DNA of 64,000 nucleotides from Nilaparvata lugens. Taxonomy: Eukaryota > Arthropoda > Insecta > Hemiptera > Delphacidae. Positions 57,421 through 64,000 of the stretch are shown piece after piece. The position numbers and the translations under genes are program-made. The notes under the pieces are model-generated. The model saw nothing but the letters and a program-made list of their open reading frames with translations. It searched no databases and was not told the origin of the DNA. The stretch spans positions 39,593,113 to 39,657,112 of the forward strand of contig NC_052508.1 of assembly GCF_014356525.2 (NCBI RefSeq), in the 5' to 3' direction. Every line of letters starts with the position of its first letter. Position 1 is the first letter of the stretch.

Positions 57421-57526
57421 AGCTAACCTTATATTATCAGTGACACGAAGCAGAGCTGTCTCAGTTAGTGGAATTTTCTAAAGCCTGATTGAAAGTTATG
57501 AAGCTTACTATTCTTGTCTAGAAATT

Positions 57527-59206
57527 TTACAACTTGAGCATGAATGAGTCTTTGGACAATGCAGGTTGAATACTGATTGGTCTAAAATCCTCAACTTTAT
57601 TGGGTGATGGAACTTTATCTAGAGGGCGAACCAGAGCAAACTTCCAGTTTTCAGGGAAATTGCCTTCTTCAAGTGACTTGTTGAAAATGTATGTAATGGT
57701 TGGTAAAACAGCAAATAACATCTTCTTGATAAATTTAATAGGAATTTTGTCTACACCCATAGCATTACTATGAATACGTTGAATTGCTTTAAAAGTGTCT
57801 TCTTCTGAGATTGGATGGAAATGAAATTGATCAGTAATTGGTAAATCTAAGTTTGTAACCTGCTCTTCAAGATTATTGATATGATTAGCAATGACAACTT
57901 CGTCACGTTGGTTAGAGTGTGAAATGAAATGGTCATTTATATTGTTCAATGGTAAGTCAATTTGGGGATTCAATTTCTGTTTGCCAGGCCCGAATTCTTT
58001 TATTCCCTGCCAAAGTGATTTAGAATCTTGTCTATTGTTTGTCATGAACGAATTCAAGTACCTAATCTTTGAGTTCCGTAATTCCTGTTTAACTCTATTT
58101 CTAAGGCTCCTATACTCAATCAAACTGTTCAAGTCAAATGTCTTTTTAAATTTTCGATGTGCTTTGTCTCTATGTCCCATCATCTTAAGTATGTCTTCAG
58201 TCATCAACGATACTCGTCGTTTTCTATTAATCCTCCTTGTCACATAAGGTTCATGTTTGTCATACAAAGTCATAGTCCAATTCTCGAAAGTCTTGACCAT
58301 GTCATCAACTGAGGGTAATGCTTCAATTTGACGCCATGGAGTCTGAGCCACATCAGTCAGGAAGGCGGCTTCATCAAAGTTTTTGAAGTCTCTATAAGTG
58401 ATAATTTCCTGTTCTGGCTTGGGTATCTTATGGGAAAGTACACAGTAGATCAAATCATGTCTAGAAATAGCTGGGACTGAGATTTGGCCTGCTTGAACAA
58501 CCTCATTGAGATCACTAACAATGAGAAGGTCAATGAGTGTGTCTGATTCATTAGTATGATGAGTTGGATCGAGAGGTAAAATAGTCATGTTTAGGCATTG
58601 GAAAATTGTAGTCAGTTGAAAGTAGTCAAAGTTACGATTTGTCATGTTTAAGTCGGTGTTCATATCCCCCATAACTAGTATACGGTTATAACAAGGCATA
58701 AGAGAAAGCAAGGCATTTTCGAAATCTGTGAAATGACCTATTTTTGGTGGGCGATAACAGATACCAACGAGTAATTCATCAGTACTAGATAAGGATAATT
58801 CAAGTAGCATAAACTTTGGTCTGGAACAATACTCTTGTTTAGATGTGATTGAAACTTTTGTTTTGATGCCATCTTTCACATAAATTGCTACACCTCCACA
58901 AGCTTTATTTATTCTATCATTCCGGAAAAGATTATATCCAGGCAAAGCAACAAAATTTGATGAAATACTAGGCTTCAAAAATGATGCGGAAATTCCGATT
59001 ATATTGAAGTCCTGAAAACGGAAGATTGCTCTGAGTTCATCAATGTGGCAGCTGAGGGATTGTACGTTAAGGTGAGCAGCCTTGAAAAGTTTTTTGAAAG
59101 AGTGGAGCTTATTTGCTAGAAACATACCTGCGTCATTATTACTATTATTGAAATAATCATACCTACTTGAGGGCGAGGGAGCTGACGTGTCAGTGAGAGG
59201 CATCAT
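57527..59206 (-). pseudogene. LINE 4: endonuclease, linker and start of RT
   Basis: A 559-codon frame. Endonuclease: AAHLNVQSLS (Asn47), GISASFLKP near 71 (position of the usual catalytic Glu in SE-W/F-L is Ala here), YRPPKIGHF near 151, LVMGDMNTDL (Asp181/Asn183), and ISRHDLIYC near 247. The linker has KRRVSLMTEDILKMMGHRDK and SLWQGIKEFG, then PISEEDTFKAIQRIHSNAMG leads into RT with DKIPIKFIKK and PENWKFALVRPLDKV. It ends at SKDSFMLKL, where a small deletion near 57556 removes the expected frame. In the shifted frame the text goes on RLIHAQVVKFLDKNSKLHNF. Confidence 0.85.
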
Positions 59207-59260
59207 GGAAGCAGCAGACCAATCGTGAACCGACCTCAGAACGACACATGATGGGGAAAA

Positions 59261-60580
59261 TGGGGATGAAACTGATAAAACTTAACCTAAATGAAAAAGT
59301 CTCTTGATTCGAGTGCATTCAGTATGCCTTGACAGTTCGGCTCCCCTCACTATTTAAAGAACTAGTTCAAGAAATTCACTAAACACAATAAGATGTAGAT
59401 GTGGGGAGTTCCGGTGATGAATAATCCTAATGGTGAATAAGATGAAGATTGAGGAAGAACTTGTAGTGGGAGATCTAGTCCAAGTGGTGATAGAGCGAGT
59501 AGGTATCCAGTAGTGGAAGAAATTCTGCTATTGGTGGAATCTGTATGACATATACATTACGTCACAGACGAGTAAGAAAATAGTTCTTGTTTGCAATGGA
59601 TAAACTTAAATTATCTGCCTTTATGAATAAGTAAAGTTCCTTCATATTTCCCCTTATACAACGTACATGTGTTACCGCAAATTATAAGACCAGTTTATTC
59701 GCTGATAACAAATAATTAGACTACCATGTTTGAATGTCATCCCTTTTTGGTGTTATTTTTCTGACTTATTATTGGCTTAGACTGGTCACAGAGATTCATA
59801 CATCAATCAGTTTTGTTAATTTCACAATAATCATATAATATAAATATTTCATACAAAAGATTCTCATTCTAATAATCATTTATAACAAAAAATGAATTTT
59901 ACTGCTCTTATAAATGACAATGCTTGTATCATGATCTTGCACATTTTTATCACAGTCGAACACATTTTTGAAATTTTATCCTTTTTACAATAACTCTTAG
60001 TTTTAGAAGTAATTTTATATTCATTTTATCCCAAACGCAAAGTTATTTTAAAGTTGATTCAGTTACAAAGAATCATCTAGCCAATTTTTTGACTGCATTC
60101 AAAACATCTGTTCATGTTCAACAGCCCCATGTTCATTAATGTAAACAAAATGGTATCCTGTAAATTTGATGGTTGACTCCAAATAATTCATAAATTATTC
60201 GCAATAAATTACAATTTTCAATAAATAATTCCTTCAAAATATGCCATATAGAACGGTGCTCTTATCTCAGTCTCAGCTGTTGATAAGTGAGCCTTATCGC
60301 TTAAAAGGTAACAGTACATTTGATACTCTTTCTAACTATAACAACAATAATATAATATCTTCTATTTAATTACTTTATTCCATTTCATAGCTTTCAATAA
60401 ATTAAAAATGTCACACTATCTGTGGCAGTGAAGACAATATTTATTAATGAAATACGGGATACTCATTGTCGTGCTGCTTCGTTACATAGATGTTATGTTC
60501 TTATATGTTGAATGAATGATATTATACAGCTCTTCATATATATACCAAAGATCCCTTTTCTAAGATTCAATCTTCATTCT
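59261..60580. other. No supported gene
   Basis: AT-rich. The first few hundred bases may include LINE 4 5' UTR, but no motif marks its start. Confidence 0.4.
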
Positions 60581-60770
60581 TTTATTTATTTATTCATACA
60601 TTGATAGATACAATATCATATATCTTCTGCAAGATCATATTTGAGTTTCTATAAATTTTATCTCATCTCTCATCATCATCCGTCTCATTACCCACGCATC
60701 ATCCCATATATGTGGGCATCATCCTCACTTAGAGACAAAATCGAAGAAAATGATGATTTTGTTGGCTGAA
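60580..60770 (-). mobile_element. LINE 3'-end fragment with (TTTA)n tail, minus strand
   Basis: TTTATTTATTTATTCATACA and GATAGATACAATATCATATA resemble the (TTTA)n-tailed end at 10975 (TACGTGGATACAATAACAAA). Further in, CATTACCCACGCATCATCCC and TATGTGGGCATCATCCTCAC resemble a patch near 24040-24090 (CATTAACCACGCACAAGCCG, GTGGGCATCACC). Non-coding remnant. Confidence 0.4.
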
Positions 60771-61493
60771 TGATGTAGCTGAAAACTTGTATGATTAATA
60801 TATACATACTACCTTTGAAATTACTACATTCTATTACATTCAATGACTACATACTACATTTGAAGACCAGAAGAAGCAACCCTAGTATTTCAACTTCTTA
60901 TCAGCGTTCAATGACCTGCTAAAATAAATTGAAAAGTTTTCTAACTCGAACTGCTCACTAGCTTACAACTTGGGACAAGGTAATAGTATGTAACATCTTG
61001 TAAGACGAGAAGAGAGTCAATGCGATTATAATTGATATTCAGGTCTCGTTGGGAGTTTGGAAGACTTCAGCAGTTTTCTCCTTCTGCTAGTAGTGAAACT
61101 CATCCCTCAACTTTATATCTCTACGCGACGAATTCAGACTTTTTGTCTTCTTTGTCAACTCAGGGATCAGCTCTGGAGTGATGCAGTCCAACTAGTAAGC
61201 CGTGAATTCGACACGTACAATTCGTAATGAAGCTATTCAAGTTCCGATAGTGTCTCTCTTGAGAACTTGACGGTATAATCTCCACTTTTGCATTGTCTGC
61301 TATGGTGGATCGTTATGACTGGCTGAAGAAGAATGAGAAGATTCTAGACTGTGAATCAGATTTGTAAGATCATATAGTATGCTCACTGTCATGATCATTA
61401 TTATAAATCGAGAGGATTTTAATCTATTTCAACCAGTGTAGTATAGTAGTTATAAGCGAACACAGTGAACACAGAAATGTCAAGTCACACGAT
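60771..61493. other. No supported gene
   Basis: Nothing recognised. Confidence 0.4.
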
Positions 61494-61642
61494 CTGTATT
61501 TCCAGTCGGCAAGACAGGACAGGAAGCTCTCCGATTGGCTGATTGGGTTTGCGTATCGAGGGTGAGCTTTATGGACAGGAAACTCTCTCGAATCAGCCTA
61601 TCGGAGAGCTTCCTGCTTTGTCGTGCCGTGGCGATTCGTCTG
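61494..61642. mobile_element. Foldback / MITE-like element (~150 bp)
   Basis: CAGGAAGCTCTCCGATTGGC (61520 on) is mirrored by GCCTATCGGAGAGCTTCCTG ending at 61615: 25-bp core arms (61520-61544 and 61591-61615) with one mismatch and 46 bp between. A weaker third copy, GGACAGGAAACTCTCTCGAA, lies in the loop. Outer flanks CAGTCGGCAAGACAGG and CTTTGTCGTGCCGTGGCG are also roughly inverted. No target duplication is clear. Confidence 0.65.
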
Positions 61643-61891
61643 AAAAAAGCCTCGTTTGGCTTGGCCCTGAATAGAAGAAAGAAAGCTTCTTGATGGATTT
61701 CTTGATTTTATATTTTTCCCCCTATATTTCCCTATTTGCTTATTTTTCATCTCTTATCATGAAGAATAGAATGCTTAATTACAGATAATAAATCTTTGAT
61801 CTACAATTCTAAAACTTATCAACTATCTGAATTAAATGCCTAAAAATTGAAATTCATATTCTCCTCAATTTCTCTTTGCAATATGATAATT

Positions 61892-62230
61892 AATTCAATT
61901 CAATTCAATAATTCTTTATTGTCATATACAGTGCATAAGAATACATAGATGCTATTAGGCTATAGGAATAAATTAATATTAAAAAATGTATTGCATTATC
62001 GACCTAGAATTTTATTGCTAAAGCCATACAAAGTTTGCAAGTTCTTCAGAAAAATTACAAAACTTCCAATTCTGTTATTAAAAATTCCGAGCCATCGGCG
62101 GACGACTGCATCGCAAACACGCCCACTGTACTGTATATTATTTAATAAAAAACAACCACGACACAGCCACCAACCGATGGCCCAAAACAACTAGTCTATA
62201 CGAAATATAGCTTACAATATACATCATTGA
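61892..62230 (-). mobile_element. LINE 3'-end fragment with (AATTC)n tail, minus strand
   Basis: AATTCAATTCAATTCAATAA followed by TTCTTTATTGTCAT (61897-61925) resembles the LINE 1 tail (AATTC)n-AAAAACTCTTTATTCCTC at 33034. The segment to its right has no RT motif and shows short open frames on both strands only. A 5'-truncated copy is likely; its right limit is a guess. Confidence 0.45.
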
Positions 62231-62568
62231 TTTGCACCGACACAACAACAAAGGAAATAGTCCCACGTGAGTCTTTTGTGTGGGGCAAGTATCATTATAC
62301 TGTGATATTTTGTGACTAAAATATTGTTAAGTAAAAGTTTAGAGAAATCAATTGATATAACCTTTACAGATTTAGGAAGAAGAGCAAGGAACAAACGGCA
62401 ATACAAGAGAAGAAGAAAAGGATTTATATAGGACTGTGAGTTAGATAAGGAATTAGTGAGTTAGTTAGGATTCCACACTGGAGCTTTTATTCCATCTCAA
62501 TTTTTTTCATGTTTTTTTTATTCTTATTGGAAACTACCTGTTGTAAAGCCGTATTTGACCTACATTAT
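62231..62568. other. No supported gene
   Basis: A GC-richer patch near 62260-62290 and otherwise AT-rich. No feature recognised. Confidence 0.35.
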
Positions 62569-64000
62569 GCCCAGCTGGCAGTCTGTCGGTAGAGCATGAG
62601 ATATTTGAATATTTTTGATAACTTGACACCTGCTGAAATAATAATAACATATGATTCTTACCAGCTCTTCGAGGAAGAGCTCATCAGTTACTGCAAACTG
62701 CTGCTGCTCCGTCAATCGGCAATCTTTACCGCTGCTTTGACTAGTTCCGCAATTATAGATGTTGAAGAGGCTGTAATACTGCTTCGACTTAATACTAAGT
62801 CTCTGTATTTCAATCAATTTGATTTCAGTGATTGGGTTGAACCATTTAAATAAATCTTGAGAACGTATTATTTCTGAAGATTTAGAGATCGATACTGTAT
62901 ATCGCTAATTTATCCAACTTATTCGATGAAGAATACAGTTGGTTGATAATTCTACTAATTTTTCAATAATGATAATAAAAAATACTAGTACATGATTGGT
63001 CATACAAGAAGACAGGATTAGAAATGAAAAGAACACCATTCAATCAATAAATATATAATCACAATAAAATCAACGAACAAAAAAATAATATATAAAGCAA
63101 TAGAGGCAAAAACAATATGAGAAAATACACAAGAAAAATATCACAGCTCGCTCAATGAAAATTCTTATTCTGCTCAATAGCATCAATTAATAACTTTCAT
63201 GATTTTTATATCAGCATACATTTTACTGATTTCTATAGCTCAAATTATTTGACTCGCTTCTGCTTATCGAATCAGAATTCTATAATTCAAAATTTCAAAA
63301 ATATTAAACAATTCAATAATATTTGATATCCTAAATATAAAAATTTCTCAGAGTATAAGTTCGGCCGTCAGTGGAAGTTAGATAAATAATTTATCTTATG
63401 AACTTTGAGCTTCTATAAATCTTATTATGCAAATAATAATACTGATATTTATGTACATAACCTGAGCATATTTAATCATTTCAACTAGTGATGTATAATT
63501 TAACATCTAATTCTCATATACCTTAGACGAGCTAGCTTTATGAAATTTCTAATAATTTGTAGCACTGAGAATCCTCTTAAATAATTATGAACTCACGTGT
63601 AGATTTTTCACAATTTTTGATGATGGCCAGGATTTGTCTCGTGTGTCCTAAGCCTTTTCTGGTGGGCTGCTGTCGTCCTCTCCAATGGGGATATTCAATT
63701 TAATAACTCATGTCATACAGCGATATCACTGAGTTATATGAATATATTTTTAATTACATAAATCAAAACTTAAACTTTGGCAGAAATTAATTAATGTACA
63801 ATAAGGGATTCAGTCTAATGCTCTCATAATTGGTGGGTGTTCCTGGTGACCTCTGGCAAGCAAGTGCTGTTGGTCTTCTCCTATTCTCTTTTGACAATAC
63901 TTCCGACTTTTTTTATTTACATAAAATTCAAATATCTTTCCCTATTGGTGGATTTCAAATAATCCGCGATGACACAATTTAGTACTGTCAAATAGTCCAT
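62569..64000 (+). mobile_element. tRNA-Lys-headed dispersed repeat, copy B (runs off the window)
   Basis: Same order of blocks as 17379-18720. Here the head is better kept: GCCCAGCTGGCAGTCTGTCG then GTAGAGCATGAGATATTTGAATAT (62569-62612), matching the acceptor, D-arm and anticodon-arm text of tRNA-Lys. The B box is not recognisable. Landmarks GACGAGCTAGCTTT (63528), ACTCACGTGT (63592), GCAAGCAAGTGCTGTTGG (63863) and TTTACATAAAATTCAAATAT (63918) match copy A. A plus/minus pair of 85-codon frames (62560-62853) is not shared with copy A and is doubtful. Confidence 0.6.

Larger units (their letters stand above)
55573..59260 (-). mobile_element. LINE 4: non-LTR retrotransposon, ORF2 plus tail
   Basis: On the minus strand: endonuclease and linker (59206 to 57527), RT (57420 to 56254), then a 3' UTR of ~650 bp ending in a (CAAT)n-type tail at 55573-55597. 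Two small deletions break ORF2 near 57556 and 57470. No ORF1 is visible upstream of 59206; the 5' edge is uncertain. Its RT has YADD where LINEs 1-3 have FADD, and its tail differs, so it belongs to another family. Confidence 0.85.

Overview
The window reads as nuclear DNA of an arthropod, most likely an insect. It is AT-rich, has no prokaryote-style packing of genes, and is full of non-LTR retrotransposons (LINEs), foldback elements, minisatellites and interspersed repeats. A short TTAGG run (the insect telomere motif) is present, and several repeats look like those of planthoppers and other Hemiptera. That last placement rests on memory and is inference.

No host gene can be named with confidence. 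The only long, clearly conserved coding sequences belong to four LINEs, all on the minus strand. Three lie directly head to tail at 33.03-43.09 kb. LINE 1 and LINE 2 each have a short-repeat 3' tail and a truncated 5' end. LINE 3 is nearly full length, with a PHD-finger ORF1 and an endonuclease/reverse-transcriptase ORF2. The fourth lies at 55.57-59.3 kb. All carry frameshifts, stops or truncations, so none looks able to move by itself. Three LINE 3'-end fragments lie at 3.0, 11.0 and 60.6 kb, and a fourth at 61.9 kb.

Layout. 0-5.4 kb: a CGATGT-rich palindromic repeat, a ~167-bp minisatellite, a LINE 3' end, a 35-bp-arm foldback, a possible terminal exon at 3.8 kb, a dispersed repeat and a 206-bp foldback. 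5.4-9.3 kb: little. 9.3-11.2 kb: a 1.1-kb repeat with internal subrepeats, a (TATG)n repeat and a LINE 3' end. 11.2-14.6 kb: a 57-codon ORF and a Harbinger-like MITE. 14.67-16.92 kb: a striking 2.25-kb composite element with ~230-bp terminal inverted repeats around ~1.2 kb of a TTAGG-like minisatellite. 17.4-18.7 kb: a repeat headed by a decayed tRNA-Lys-like sequence, with a second copy at the right edge of the window (62.57-64.0 kb). 19.5-23.45 kb: a ~1.9-kb tandem segmental duplication. 23.5-29.8 kb: no supported gene. 29.8-30.9 kb: second copy of the 1.1-kb repeat. 31.8-32.8 kb: a tandem repeat and a short Helitron. 33-43.1 kb: the LINE stack. 43.1-55.5 kb: mostly featureless, with two splice-flanked open frames (45.7 and 54.5 kb) that could be exons of unrecognised genes. 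55.6-64 kb: the fourth LINE, another foldback, LINE tails and the second tRNA-Lys-headed copy.

The window is best understood as intergenic or large-intron DNA built by repeated transposition and local duplication. The most unusual items are the composite foldback with telomere-like minisatellite, the tRNA-Lys-headed long repeat pair, and the seamless stack of three different LINEs.
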